Below, piece after piece: positions 9,818 through 19,463 of a stretch of DNA of 64,000 bases. Where the stretch lies: positions 54,207-118,206 of the forward strand of contig WBZZ01005889.1 of NCBI GenBank assembly GCA_019918135.1, given 5' to 3'. The translations under genes and the position numbers were made by a program. Positions within the stretch are counted from its first letter, which is position 1. Each line of letters begins with the position of its first letter. The notes beneath the pieces are model-generated. The model worked only from the letters and a program-made list of their open reading frames with translations, had not been told where the DNA came from and did no database searches. This DNA comes from Paulinella micropora (taxonomy: Eukaryota; Cercozoa; Imbricatea; Euglyphida; Paulinellidae).

Positions 9818-11479
9818 ATGAGTTTTCAAGAGGCGGTAGAAATTGTGGTCGAGGCTACGACCCCGAAGGGCGAGCCCAGCGGTGCCTCTGCCACTGAATT
9901 GGCGCTGGGCACGACGATCGATGTACTGGAAGCGGTGACAGAGGCACTCCTGACTGCCACCGAGCCCGCGCCAACGACCGCGCCAGAGGCGGTTGTGCTC
10001 AAAGAAGCACAGGAGGCTGTGCTGCCAGCGCAGGTGGTGCCAGAGGCTGTGGCCAACTACGCGGAGATCGACTGGAAGCGTGTGAACGACTTGCAGACGT
10101 TCGGCATCGGCTGGTGCCTGAAGTACTGTACGACGGAACGGCGCGTCCAGGTGGTGTTCACCGGCGGCGAGCAGAACAACGTACAACCCCAGACCGCCCT
10201 GAACGATTGTGTGCCCCCGGTGTGCGTGCTGTTTGCCATACCACAGAAGGACAAGCAGGCACCGCTGTGCCAGCGGGCGATGCCGATCGAGTCGGTTTGC
10301 TACCGCCCCGCGGCCCTGGTAGAAAGCTTCTCGGTAGCCACGAAACGCTTTGGCTGGAGCGGCGCCCTGCACGCAGAACTGACCGTGCTGGCCGGCGAGG
10401 GTGCGGCGTCCCGTGCGCTGATCAGGACGGAGGCCCAGTGGCACTTGCTGCTCTTCTACGCCTCGCTGGGCAAGCTGTTCGGGAACAGCCCGCCCTGGCT
10501 GCCGGCGCGTGAGAGCGCCCGGCGCAAGTGGCGCCAGGCCGTGAGGGACGAGCTGTTCTGCACGTTGCCCAGCGGCACGGCCACCGAGGTTCCTTGTGAG
10601 GAAGAGCTGGGGCACGAGACGCTACAGGCGGTGACGCGCATGTGCAGGGACGTCCTGGCGCTGCCAACGTTGGAGCCCCGGGACGTGAGCCTGTTGTACA
10701 GGTACGTGCGCGAAAACGCCGTGCTCGTGCGTTCAGTTTTGTCGGACGGCGTGGTGGGCGTAGCGCTGAACCCCCTGCTCGCCCGGGTGCCCAGGGGCCT
10801 GAACCACAACCTGGCGGTCCTGCACGACCGCGACGGGGTGGCGACCGTGTGCACGACCTCGGTGATCGCGGAGGGCGCGGCGGCCGTGCTGCCGCCGTGG
10901 ACGGAGGAGTCGTTGGGCCAGCGCTACGGCGCGATCACCCCCCAGCTGCGCACTTATGTGACCAAGGAAGTCGAGGACACGGTCGCGGGCACGGTCGAGG
11001 AGATGCTGGGCACGGAGCTGGCCAAGGAGGTGCTGGGCGGGCTGGGCCAGGTGCGCGCGCTGCTGGCGTTGGAGCACACGCTGCGCCCGTTCGAGCTGGA
11101 GACGGCCAAGCTCGAGGAGCTGTGCCTGCTGGTGTCGCGCTTTGTCGCGGGGGATGCCACGCTGAGGATGGCGCGCACGATGTACGCACAACAGCTCGTG
11201 CTGCAGGCCGAGAGCGATGAGCTGCTACCAGCGGAGAAGCGAGTGGCGTCGGTGCGCACCAGGCGTAACTGGTGGGAGGACCCCGCGGGGCTGGCGGACA
11301 GCCTGCCGATCATGGAGCTGGTCATGGTTTATCTGCAGGGCGAGCTTGTGCCACAGCACTGTGGCCGCCTCCAGCCACTTCACCCACGTGACCGCGAGCA
11401 GCATGGGCGGCACAACCATAGCCAGCGCCTTGACCAGCAGCGACGACGCCATCTCGATGTTGGTGTCGTCTTGCTGTAG
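9818..11479 (+). CDS. Hypothetical protein, ~510-553 aa, uncertain C-terminus
   Basis: The ATG at 9818 follows an A/G-rich leader. Residues 1-75 are Ala/Thr/Glu-rich and probably disordered. The remainder is a mostly helical globular protein that I do not recognise. The frame is convincing to about position 11345. The last ~40 residues (HPRDREQHGRHNHSQ and on) look like non-coding translation, because the opposite strand there carries coding sequence of the minus-strand gene. The two genes therefore overlap tail to tail, or a rearrangement has joined them near 11335. Confidence 0.7.
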   Translation: MSFQEAVEIVVEATTPKGEPSGASATELALGTTIDVLEAVTEALLTATEPAPTTAPEAVVLKEAQEAVLPAQVVPEAVANYAEIDWKRVNDLQTFGIGWCLKYCTTERRVQVVFTGGEQNNVQPQTALNDCVPPVCVLFAIPQKDKQAPLCQRAMPIESVCYRPAALVESFSVATKRFGWSGALHAELTVLAGEGAASRALIRTEAQWHLLLFYASLGKLFGNSPPWLPARESARRKWRQAVRDELFCTLPSGTATEVPCEEELGHETLQAVTRMCRDVLALPTLEPRDVSLLYRYVRENAVLVRSVLSDGVVGVALNPLLARVPRGLNHNLAVLHDRDGVATVCTTSVIAEGAAAVLPPWTEESLGQRYGAITPQLRTYVTKEVEDTVAGTVEEMLGTELAKEVLGGLGQVRALLALEHTLRPFELETAKLEELCLLVSRFVAGDATLRMARTMYAQQLVLQAESDELLPAEKRVASVRTRRNWWEDPAGLADSLPIMELVMVYLQGELVPQHCGRLQPLHPRDREQHGRHNHSQRLDQQRRRHLDVGVVLL

Positions 11480-12646
11480 CAGCTGCAGGATCGTGGCAGC
11501 CAGCCGGTATTGCTCGTCGTCGTTGCCGTGGGGCAGCCTCTGCAGCCCCCGCCACAGGATGTCCAGCGCCTCGCCGGGTGTGTTTTAAGGAAGGCGTAAC
11601 ACAAAAAAACAAAGCCCTTTCCTCCCTTTGTAAAAAATGTGCGTCGTCAATTTCGTGCAGGTGTGTGTGTGTGACTGTGTGCGTGTACAGTCTGTGTGTG
11701 TGCGTGTGTGACTTGTGCGTGTGTGACTGTGTGTGTGCAGTCTGTGTGTAAGTGTGTGTGTATGTGTGTGTGACTGTGTGCAAGTGTGTGTGTGTGTGAC
11801 TGTGTGTATGTGTGTGTGACTGTGTGTAAGTGTGTGTGTATGTGTGTGTGTGTGTGACTGTGTGCAAGTGTGTGTATGTGACTGTGCAGGTGTGTGTGTA
11901 TGTGTGTGTGACTGTGTGTGTTGTAGGCGTATAAAGCTTTATATGTGTGGGTCACTGCTTTGTTCTATATTCGCACGTCACATATCAGGGAGGGGAGGGC
12001 CGACATCTGACGGGTTCACAATGACCAACATTGAGCAAAAAGCCCATTAAAGTCGCCCAACGTTGCCAACATTGGTTTTGCTCAATTCCGCCAACATTGG
12101 GTTTGCCCAATGATGTCGGCATCGCAGGTGCGGCCCTCCCCTCGATTACAGCCCATTGGGCGAACCCAATGCTGCCAACATTGGGTTTGCGCAATTCTGC
12201 CAACATTGGGTTTGCCCAATGCTTCCAACATTGAGTTTGCCCAATGATGTCGGCATTGTAGCGGTCGGGCCCCCCCCTCTGTACGCAACCCATTGAGCAA
12301 AACCAATTCTGCCAACATTGGGTTTGCCCAATTCAAGCGAGAGTCGGTAGAACAGCGACAGCAGTTCCAATTGTAGTTTGCCCGTGCCGCTGCCGCGCAG
12401 GTGGGCCTCGTACGGCACCGCCGCCAGCAACGTCCGGGACGCGCGCGCCGCCTCGTGGCGCAGGTGCCTGAGCACGGTTAGCAGCAGCTCGCACTGGCCG
12501 CGGCGTGCTAGCCTCTCGACCAGCGCCAACCACAGCCCGGACAGCGCTTCGCTGTCCAGCAGGCGTTGCAGCACTTGGCTGGTGAAATCGGGCTCGGGCA
12601 GCCCCGTCCGCACCACCAGCGCACAGTCTTCGTAGTCGGCCTGCAT
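11225..12646 (-). pseudogene. Helical orphan gene split by a ~750-bp repeat element
   Basis: An ATG at 12646 starts 105 codons of Leu/Ala/Arg-rich helical protein (MQADYEDCALVV to FYRLSLE) that end at about 12332, exactly where the repeat element begins. Beyond the element, from about 11588, the same strand resumes as PGEALDILWRGLQRLPHGN, with the same helical, Leu-rich character, and continues to a stop at 11225. The reading that both parts were one gene is inferred from composition and position; no homologue is known to me. Its 3' end overlaps the + strand gene. Confidence 0.55.
11590..12335. mobile_element. Non-autonomous repeat element, copy 1 (GT array plus ATTGGG repeats)
   Basis: Two blocks are seen. 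At ~11655-11925 is a GT array built from GTGTGTGTGACTGTGTG-like units. At ~12010-12335 are seven copies of a ~22-bp unit, consensus CCAACATTGGGTTTGCCCAA, itself partly palindromic. A GGGCCGACAT motif near 11997 and its inverse ATGTCGGC (12112, 12248), with CCCC runs, are shared with the copy at 35.1-36.0 kb. No protein is encoded; the GT-array open frames are low-complexity artefacts. Exact ends and a target duplication could not be fixed. Confidence 0.6.
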
Positions 12647-12983
12647 GTCAAGGGTTTTGTTTTGCTCGGTATTGTCTGAGGAGAGAGAGAGCGCACCCCC
12701 CTTGCTGACGAGCTCAGGCTCTGCCCGCCGTTACCTCTCTCTATTTCTTTTTCTTCCGTTCGAAAAGGGGGGTCGGCCCTCCCCCTTTCTCCCACGTTTC
12801 CGGCTTGCACTTTTAGTCCGGTCCCCCCCCCCCCCCCCTTGACGCTTTTTTTTTGCTATCTTTTTTTCTTTACTGTGGCCGGTCCCCTCTGCGGTTCGTA
12901 TTCTTAATTTCCACTACTTTCTTTTCTTTTTTTTTTGGCTCATTCTCTCTTTTTTTTTATCTGTTCGTGTGGCTCTGTTGTGC
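12647..12983. other. Intergenic, pyrimidine-rich
   Basis: No gene is supported. It contains a C17 run near 12822 and several T-runs of 7-10. It lies between the start of the split gene and the end of the first glycoprotein paralog. Confidence 0.5.
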
Positions 12984-13595
12984 TTAGAGTTCTTGGAAGG
13001 CTGCTCCGACCAAACGTTGGTGGCGCGTGGCCGCGATGGAGATGCTAGCTATGGTAAACGCTAGGCAAGTGAACGCGAGCGGACAAACACATGAATCCCA
13101 GATGGAAATGCAGTAATCGTCCCAACGACGCGCATAGGGGTCCGCTTTACAACAAGCACAACAAAGACTGAGCACGGCCAAACCACCGGCCACACTTGCA
13201 CAAATCCAAAGGCCGAGGTGGGCGGAGTGTCGATCGAAAACGAATCCGAATTCCGCCTCGTACGTGACCTCGGCGACGCCGTGAGTTGGTCGAGCGCAAC
13301 TTATTTCGACCCAGAACGGCAGTTCCGATTCGTTATTAAACGGAAATTTTTTATAAGTGATGTTGCCAACTAGGTTAATCTGTTCGTATTTCTTCAGCGG
13401 CGTATATTGCCCCTTGCCGTCCGCGTCGACCGCCAGGAGTTTGTGCCGAGTATGGTTACAACGCACTGAGCCGGTGCAGCGAGCTCGCTGCATCGTCTTC
13501 GCAGCTAAGCGGGAGTTCTGGACCTGCTGAATCTCGCAGGCCGCCCGGGCAACCTCTGCCAGGGCTAGCATTGCTACCGCCAGCACTAGCCGCAT
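12984..13595 (-). CDS. Secreted/membrane glycoprotein family, copy A (203 aa)
   Basis: A clear signal peptide spans residues 1-18 (MRLVLAVAMLALAEVARA). The luminal or extracellular region has four Cys (20, 40, 46, 100) and possible N-glycosylation sites (NHT, NIT, NES). Two membrane segments lie at about 126-149 and 168-189, separated by a short Cys-containing loop. The C-terminus RLVGAAFQEL is a family hallmark. This is the most intact of four tandem paralogs on one strand. No named family is recognised. A virion or host-surface membrane protein is plausible. An A7 run lies 17-23 bases before the ATG. Confidence 0.8.
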   Translation of the reverse strand: MRLVLAVAMLALAEVARAACEIQQVQNSRLAAKTMQRARCTGSVRCNHTRHKLLAVDADGKGQYTPLKKYEQINLVGNITYKKFPFNNESELPFWVEISCARPTHGVAEVTYEAEFGFVFDRHSAHLGLWICASVAGGLAVLSLCCACCKADPYARRWDDYCISIWDSCVCPLAFTCLAFTIASISIAATRHQRLVGAAFQEL

Positions 13596-13828
13596 CTTTC
13601 TCTTGGTAGTTTTTTTAAGGTAGTGTACAGAATTTGTCTAGGGGTTGGAAGATAATCGAGGGAAACCAAAAAAAATACGTTCCTCTTTGTTCTTGGTTCA
13701 GCTCCCGCCCTTCCCCCCCCCCCCCTGCAATGGTCGCCTCTCTCTCTGTTCCTCCTTTTTTTTTGCTCGCCCTTCCCCCCCGCCAGCCAAACTCCCGCGC
13801 CGGTCTCTCTTTTTCTGTCTCGAAGCCT

Positions 13829-14491
13829 TTAGAGCTCCTGGAATTCTGTACCAAGCCAGCTCGTGTGCCTTATTACCGCGAGGACGATGGTGGGTACCAG
13901 AAACGCTAGCGCCAGGACCCCGATACAAAACCGCGATTCTACCAATGTATTCAGCACAGTATAAAGGCTTTCCTGGTCCTGGCTACTTTCTCGTAGTTGG
14001 TAGTAGAAGCACAGGAGACCCCAAGCCGAGAAGAAACTCGTAAAAAACGCACAAGCTATCAGCCCCGCATAGACCGAACGTTCTTCGAACACGAATTTGA
14101 ACTCTGCTTCATAAGGGATCTCGGTACCATTCACGATGTCTTGGTGGTGGCTGCACTGTATCTCCACCGAGAACGGCGGGTCGGACTCGTGCCTGTCGAA
14201 CCCGACCAGCCGGTACTTTATGTTGCCGACCAAGTCCACCAAGGGAAAGCGCACCCTGTACCGCCGTTGCAATTCTTTAAACGTATGGCCCCGTTTGGCA
14301 CCGCCAGCGTTGGCTAGGATCAGTGGGTGCCACTTGTGGTCGCAGCGCAGGGACCCGCTGCAGCTAGCTTTTTGCATCGTCCCGAACATCTTGTCGCCCT
14401 GGTGTACGTAGGCATTGACCTGCTGGACCTCGCAGACCGCCCGGGCGACTTCCGCCAGGGCTAGCATTGCTATCACCAAGGCCAGCCGCAT
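13829..14491 (-). CDS. Secreted/membrane glycoprotein family, copy B (220 aa)
   Basis: It has the same plan as its neighbours: signal peptide (residues 1-18, identical to copy A at most positions), Cys at 20, 44, 50 and 113, an NGT sequon near residue 121, the family motif YEAEFKFVFEE, membrane segments at about 141-163 and 188-208, and C-terminal SWLGTEFQEL. The loop between the membrane segments is longer than in copy A. It is intact. The gene is about 230 bp from copy A and was clearly produced by tandem duplication. The ligand or partner is unknown. Confidence 0.8.
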   Translation of the reverse strand: MRLALVIAMLALAEVARAVCEVQQVNAYVHQGDKMFGTMQKASCSGSLRCDHKWHPLILANAGGAKRGHTFKELQRRYRVRFPLVDLVGNIKYRLVGFDRHESDPPFSVEIQCSHHQDIVNGTEIPYEAEFKFVFEERSVYAGLIACAFFTSFFSAWGLLCFYYQLRESSQDQESLYTVLNTLVESRFCIGVLALAFLVPTIVLAVIRHTSWLGTEFQEL

Positions 14492-14702
14492 GTGCTCTTT
14501 TTTTCTTTTTTTTGCCAGTAGCTTAGTTTTTTAATTTTTACCTACAAAGGATTGCCTAAATTGTACCTAAAGAAAAAACAGGCATCACACTCTTTTTTTT
14601 CTGTCTCTTGGCTGCAAAAGTTCCCGCCCGCCGGGCTCTCTGTCGTTAGTCTTATCTTTCCGCGGCCCGTCGCCAAAAAAAGGACTCCGTTCTTTTGCCT
14701 TC

Positions 14703-15375
14703 TTAGAAACCTCTAAATAAGGCGCCTTTCCAGCTTCTATCTCGCTTGGCCGCGAGGACCAGGACCAGGAATAAAGATAGTACCCACGCCAGCACGAGTA
14801 AGGACCACCCAAATCTAGTTGGCGCCTTCGAGTTGCACAGATCGTACCACACCCGGCTAGAAATTTTACGGTTCCTGTAAGTGCCCCGATTCCAGCAGCA
14901 CGAACAGACAAGAGCGGCTGAACAGATAGTCGTTACTATTTTGCTAGCTAGAAGCCATTCATAGACGGCTTCTTCTTCGAAGACGAATCTGAAATCTGCC
15001 TCAAGGAATCTCCGCGCCATTTACATTGTCTTGTGGGTGGCTGCATTTTATCTCGATTATAAACGGTGGTCCGGAATCGTGTTCAAACCCGTAGTACCGG
15101 TACGAGATGTTGCCAATTAGGTTAACCAAGGGATAACGTAGTCTGTACCGCCGGAGCTCTCGCGCTGACCGAGCTAGCTGAGGATTGTCTACCTTGGCGT
15201 ACATAAGTGGGTGCCAGTCGTAGTCGCAGCGCAGGGTTCCGCGGCAGCTGGCTTTTTGCATCGTCCCCCATTTTCTCTTGTCCTGGTGCAGGCAAAAGTT
15301 GGCCTGCTGGACCTCGCAGACGGCCCGGGAGATGTCTGCCAGGGCTAAAATCGCTACCACCAGCGCTAGCCGCAT
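14703..15375 (-). pseudogene. Secreted/membrane glycoprotein family, copy C, 2-bp frameshift
   Basis: The N-terminal part (signal peptide, four-Cys region, ending NVNGAEIP) and the C-terminal part (ADFRFVFEEEAVYEW, two membrane segments, ending SWKGALFRGF) are in different frames. Alignment to copy B puts the break at the conserved PYEAE motif near 15001, where CCT-TAT-GAG has become CCT-TGAG, a loss of two bases. Restoring length gives 225 codons, like copy B. The base composition is unchanged, so the break is recent or a sequencing error. As it stands, a secreted fragment lacking membrane anchors would be made. Confidence 0.75.
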
Positions 15376-15675
15376 TTTTTTGGGCCTAAGTGGCTTGGTT
15401 TTTTTTTTATTTCTGGGAATACGGGGCCGCCTAAAATTGTGGCTGCGAAAAAAAAGCCAGGCAAAACCAAGAAAAAAAGTTCCATCTCTGTCTTGGCTCT
15501 CTCTCTCTCTCTCTCTCTCTCTAGCGCAGTCATCTCCCTCCCTAGCTGGCCTCTGCTAGCTCTAAAACCTAGATGGCAGGGTCCGTTCTCCTCCGGCTGC
15601 TCTGCAGCTGTGTTGGTTTAGCTGCACAAGCGGCCCCGCCGAAAGGTTAGGTGTGTCTACCCCTCCCTTTCTTGT

Positions 15676-16249
15676 TCAGATTGGCTGGAAGATCGCGCCG
15701 ACCCGGCGCCCGGGCTGAACGGCCCCGAGAACGCTGGCAGTTATAATGAAGCATACGAACGCAGCCCCCAAGAAAATTAGGAAATAACAATTGCTTCGCC
15801 GTCCATGCCAGCTGCTCGTGGTACCGATATTCGAAGCTATTGCACAACACGCAAGAATAGGAATAATACACATCCAAACTATAGCTGCTATAAAGCCGTC
15901 GGAAGTGCCTTGATGGTTAAAGACAAAGCTGAACCTAGCATCATAAGAAATCAGGCGGCCGTGGTTTCTGTCAGTGACGTTGTTGCAGGAGATTCGGATC
16001 GTGAACGGTGGCGTCTGCTGCTCGCTCTTGTTATGGTTGTCTACGTATTCATACTTCACGTTCGTGTCTATTGAAACTGGGTCATCTTTGATGAAGTATC
16101 TGCGGCGGTCACCCTCCGCGGCAACCTGTAGCAGCGGGAGAGGTTTCTCATGCACGCCGCATTGCAATTGCCCGTAGCACCGCGCCTCGTTCACTGGCGT
16201 TTTCAGGTATTTGCTGCTGATCTGCCGTTGGCACGATCACTAGCCGCAT
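15676..16249 (-). pseudogene. Secreted/membrane glycoprotein family, copy D, signal peptide lost
   Basis: The body is a recognisable paralog: NEARCYGQLQC matches the C-x5-C region, then ISYDARFSFVFNHQ, two membrane segments and C-terminal RRVGAIFQPI. The 5' end begins ATGCGGCTAGTG like copy A but passes at once to the sequence just after the first mature Cys, so most of the signal-peptide codons are missing and the frame is broken. An internal ATG (16194) gives a 172-residue frame without a signal. It is the most diverged copy and probably not functional. Confidence 0.65.
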
Positions 16250-16644
16250 GTTCAAGCAGATTTTTTTTCTTTGCTCTTCTTTTATTTTTCTTGGGAGCAA
16301 AAGAGACAGAGAGATGTTTTTAGCAGTTTTTCAGAACCCCCAGGGTTCCAGCACCAACACAGCCCACGCCCTCCTGCCAAAAAAAACAACGCACACCAAG
16401 CCAAATCTCCCTCCCGTTTTTTCTCGAGCTGTGCGTGTTGGGAGGGGAAGTGGAACAGCAGAAATAGTAAAAAGAGGGGGGGGGGGGGGGCCGGCCGCAC
16501 GGGTTCGAAGTAAGGGGCGGGAGGGGGGAATGGCCACACGGTGAGAGGGGGGGGGGGGGGCCACAGGCAAGAAGGCTCGCCCACAGTAAAAAAAAAAGTT
16601 CTTTCCTGCGGGTTGGTGCAGAAAATCCTTTTTTGGTTTTGTCC
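16250..16644. other. Divergent spacer with two G tracts
   Basis: No gene is supported. It contains G-runs of about 14 at 16478 and 16547, an A10 run near 16588 and a T6 run shortly before the ATG at 16645. The promoter of the + strand gene should lie here. Confidence 0.5.
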
Positions 16645-18303
16645 ATGAGCAAGCGCACCGCCAAGGAACAGGGCGGCAAGGCCAAGAAGGCCCGCCACGA
16701 CAAGGAGCCAGAGGATGCCTCGGAGTGGGACGCAGAATCGAAACGCGTCTGCGAGGCCGCCGCGGCCGAGCCAGTCGGCCGCTTTTTCGGCAAACTGACG
16801 CCAGAGAACTGGGTGCCGGAATTGCTGCGGCGCAGCCTGGAGCCCGCTACTAACCTGGAGGGCCTGGTCCCGCTCGGCGAGCTGCGCGCCGAGCTCTTCG
16901 CGGGGCTAGACAAGGTGTACAAGTCGCTGCACAGCAGCTTCTGGCAATCGTTTGTGGACACCAGCTTCTTGCTGCAGTACACGCTCGTGCGAGTTCATGC
17001 TGCTGCCACGGGCGACTGGGTCGAACTGGTGCGTTTTCTGCCCCCGCCGAGCGAGATCTACCAGCTCAAGCAGGAGGCGTCGTACAAGGATGCCACCAAG
17101 GAGGTCGTGACCCTCAAGTTCCGCGCCGACCCGCGGTCCGGCAGGGTGTTTAAGAAGGGCTACCTGCTGGCGACGCCGCCGGGCGTGATCGGCGGGGGCT
17201 GCAAGCTGTTCTTTTCCAGCCACGCGACGGAGGCAGAGAAGGCCACGTACGGGCGGCTGTGCTACGGCTCGTACCGCGACGTCGAGGACTTTGCGCACAG
17301 GTACACCCCGGATCCTCTGGGGGACAGCGTGAAGCCCGAACGCGTGCAACGCAGCTTCATGGTGAGCGCCCGCGCGTCCAAGGCGGCGCCGCCGGCGCAG
17401 GTCATTTCTTCGCGCGGCCAGGTGTACGAGGTGGGCGCCCTCGCGGTGGTGTTCGACCTGTGGCTCGAGTTCCTGTCGGTCTGGTGTGTACTGGACGCGC
17501 TGAAGGACGGGCAGAAGGCCACGCTGCTGTGCCAGGCCATGTCGTGCGTCGGCAACAAGCTCAAGGACATCGCGCAGGACCAGGGAGTGGACCAGCACGC
17601 CGACGGCACGTACCCGGAGCCCGTGCGCGCCAAGTTCCACGAGGTGCTCCTGCGCACCAAGAGCGAGGAGTTCACGGCCAAGACCACCAAGGAGCGCAAG
17701 AACCTGACGCGCTACGTGAAGAGCGGCTGCTACTTCAAGAAAGTAGACTCGCAGCCCAACGAAGCCCCGGCGCTCGTGCTGCAGACGCAGGCCAACTACT
17801 CGTTCTCCAACGTGAACACGTTCGCGAATGCCGGGCAGCGCAGCTGGGGTGCCAAGAAGAAGCCGGGGCCCCAGGACGCCTCCGGTGGCTACAAGTTCAA
17901 CGACCTGTACATCCGCGACATGCGCGTGCCCGGGCACCCCGTCCTGACGGACGAGCAGGCCATGCGCTGTGTGCGCCCCGGCGCCGTGGTGAGCGTGGGC
18001 TTCTCGATCCGGGCGAGCTTCGACCCGTTGTCGCAGGGCGCGCTGTGCCTGAAACGGGTCCCCAAGTTCTTGTTCCTCTGGGACGCGGAAAACGCCTTCG
18101 ACCAGGCCTCGGACCCGGCCGAGCAGGCGTCGGACTGTGCGGGGTGGGAGGAGGGCGGCTACGCGCCCGGCGAGAAGTGCGACGGCGCGGTGGCGCTAGT
18201 GCCTACCTCGTTGGCCGGCGTAGTGAACGAGCCCGAGGAGGAGGACGATGGACGACGCATCGTCGACGACGTCAACGTTAACGTCGTCATCGAGGACGTG
18301 TGA
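16645..18303 (+). CDS. Hypothetical protein, 552 aa
   Basis: The ATG at 16645 is preferred over the longer frame, which starts at TTG. The N-terminus is basic (KRTAKEQGGKAKKARHDK), like a nuclear localisation signal. It is followed by a long globular region with no membrane segment, and the C-terminus is acidic (EPEEEDDGRR then VNVNVVIEDV). Codon use is strongly GC-biased and the frame is clean over 1.65 kb, so this is a well-maintained gene. I recognise no motif. The layout, a basic start and an acidic end, is similar to the 5899-7590 protein but the sequences do not look related. Confidence 0.8.
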   Translation: MSKRTAKEQGGKAKKARHDKEPEDASEWDAESKRVCEAAAAEPVGRFFGKLTPENWVPELLRRSLEPATNLEGLVPLGELRAELFAGLDKVYKSLHSSFWQSFVDTSFLLQYTLVRVHAAATGDWVELVRFLPPPSEIYQLKQEASYKDATKEVVTLKFRADPRSGRVFKKGYLLATPPGVIGGGCKLFFSSHATEAEKATYGRLCYGSYRDVEDFAHRYTPDPLGDSVKPERVQRSFMVSARASKAAPPAQVISSRGQVYEVGALAVVFDLWLEFLSVWCVLDALKDGQKATLLCQAMSCVGNKLKDIAQDQGVDQHADGTYPEPVRAKFHEVLLRTKSEEFTAKTTKERKNLTRYVKSGCYFKKVDSQPNEAPALVLQTQANYSFSNVNTFANAGQRSWGAKKKPGPQDASGGYKFNDLYIRDMRVPGHPVLTDEQAMRCVRPGAVVSVGFSIRASFDPLSQGALCLKRVPKFLFLWDAENAFDQASDPAEQASDCAGWEEGGYAPGEKCDGAVALVPTSLAGVVNEPEEEDDGRRIVDDVNVNVVIEDV

Positions 18304-18535
18304 ACCTTTCCCCCCTAAAAAAGCCCCCCACCTTTTCTCTCTCCCTCTCACACATCCTGCTAGCTAGCCCCAAAAAAAGGTGGGGCCGAACCCTCAGACT
18401 CGAAGCAAAAGTAGACACCTGTCTATGCGTAAATTTAAGTTACTAGGTTTTTTTTGGGGTAGCTAAAAAAAGTTTTTTTCACGCGCTGTCAGCCCCACGG
18501 TTCTTTTTTAATTAAACACGATTTTTTTGGTCTGG

Positions 18536-19030
18536 TCATGCGTACCCGGTCTCTGTTTTCTGTCGTGGTAAAGGCGCGGGGCTGCGCACAAAGACGACCT
18601 GGTGTTTATAGCGTTCGGCACGGTTCTTGTCCTTGCCCGCCAGGGACAAGGGCGCGCAGACCCGCAAGAGCGGCACGTACAGGAAGTGCCTGTCGCAGTC
18701 GACGACGCGCGGCACAACTAGTTTGCGGCGGGCGGGGCCCCGCCACACGTCGCCGGGGTCCTTGAGCGGGAGGGGGGGGTCCCACACCACCCGGCCGGGC
18801 CGCGCGCTCTCGGTGGACGCCTCCGAGCGCGAGTGCGAAGTCGTGGCGGGTACGAGCTCGGCCAGCCTCTGCCGGTGCTCGTCGATCATGTTCCACTCTA
18901 GTACCGCGTGGTGCTTCTTGAGATCGGACAGCAGCTGCGGCTCTGGCTCGCGGGTTTCGCCGTAGCGGACGAGCCCCTCGCTGTCCTGCAGGAACTGGTT
19001 CACTGCCCACAGCCAGAAGGCCTCGTTCAT
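18536..19030 (-). CDS. Hypothetical protein, 164 aa
   Basis: The ATG is at 19030. The first ~65 residues are helical and Trp/Leu-rich (AFWLWAVNQFLQD), and the second half is basic and Pro-rich. No family is recognised. The gene is convergent with 16645-18303 and divergent from 19464-19856. The frame is uninterrupted with GC-rich third positions. Confidence 0.65.
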   Translation of the reverse strand: MNEAFWLWAVNQFLQDSEGLVRYGETREPEPQLLSDLKKHHAVLEWNMIDEHRQRLAELVPATTSHSRSEASTESARPGRVVWDPPLPLKDPGDVWRGPARRKLVVPRVVDCDRHFLYVPLLRVCAPLSLAGKDKNRAERYKHQVVFVRSPAPLPRQKTETGYA

Positions 19031-19463
19031 GCCGTTCGGTACTTGAGGGAACGGCAGGAGTTGGGCATAAAATGCAGGAGGGACGAGAAGAGTTTAGAGG
19101 TGGGAAGAGAGAGTGGAATTGAACAGAGGCCGGCGGAAAGTTGCTAGAGGAAAAAAAAGGACCGAGGCCAGGACAGGTGGGGGAGGGAGGGGAGAGGAGA
19201 AAAAGTTAACAAGGCCCTCCCCCCCCCCCCAAAAAAAAAGAAAAAAATGGGAGCGGGGAGGGTGGGGGGAGAAAATAAACAGAGAAGGTGAAGAAGAAAT
19301 TGGTGTAGAGGAAAATCGGCGGGGGGAAGAAAAAGGCGAAGAGGCACACGGCGAACAAAAAGGGCGGGCAGGAAAAAGGCGAAGGGGGCACACTGCGAAA
19401 AAGGCACACACAGCGAAGGGGTGGGGAGGGGGAGGTGAGAAAAGGAGACGACAGAAGGACCGG
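19031..19463. other. Divergent spacer, purine-rich with G and A tracts
   Basis: The + strand is almost pure A/G from about 19080 to 19460, apart from a C10-A9 block near 19220. It is open in several frames only because of this composition; I find no support for a gene. It must contain the promoters of the two divergent flanking genes. Confidence 0.5.

Noticed and set aside
10642-11220. Gly/Arg-rich + frame and Ala/His-rich minus frames inside 9818-11479
   Set aside because: GC-rich codon bias opens antisense and alternate frames; the main frame has the consistent codon pattern.
11322-11955. His/Thr-rich open frames on the minus strand across the GT array
   Set aside because: The translation is only HTHTYTHTHT-type strings from a CA/GT repeat; all frames through such an array are open.
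16906-17937. 343-codon minus-strand frame within 16645-18303
   Set aside because: It is an antisense shadow of a long GC-rich gene; it is Leu/Arg/His-rich and has no domain.
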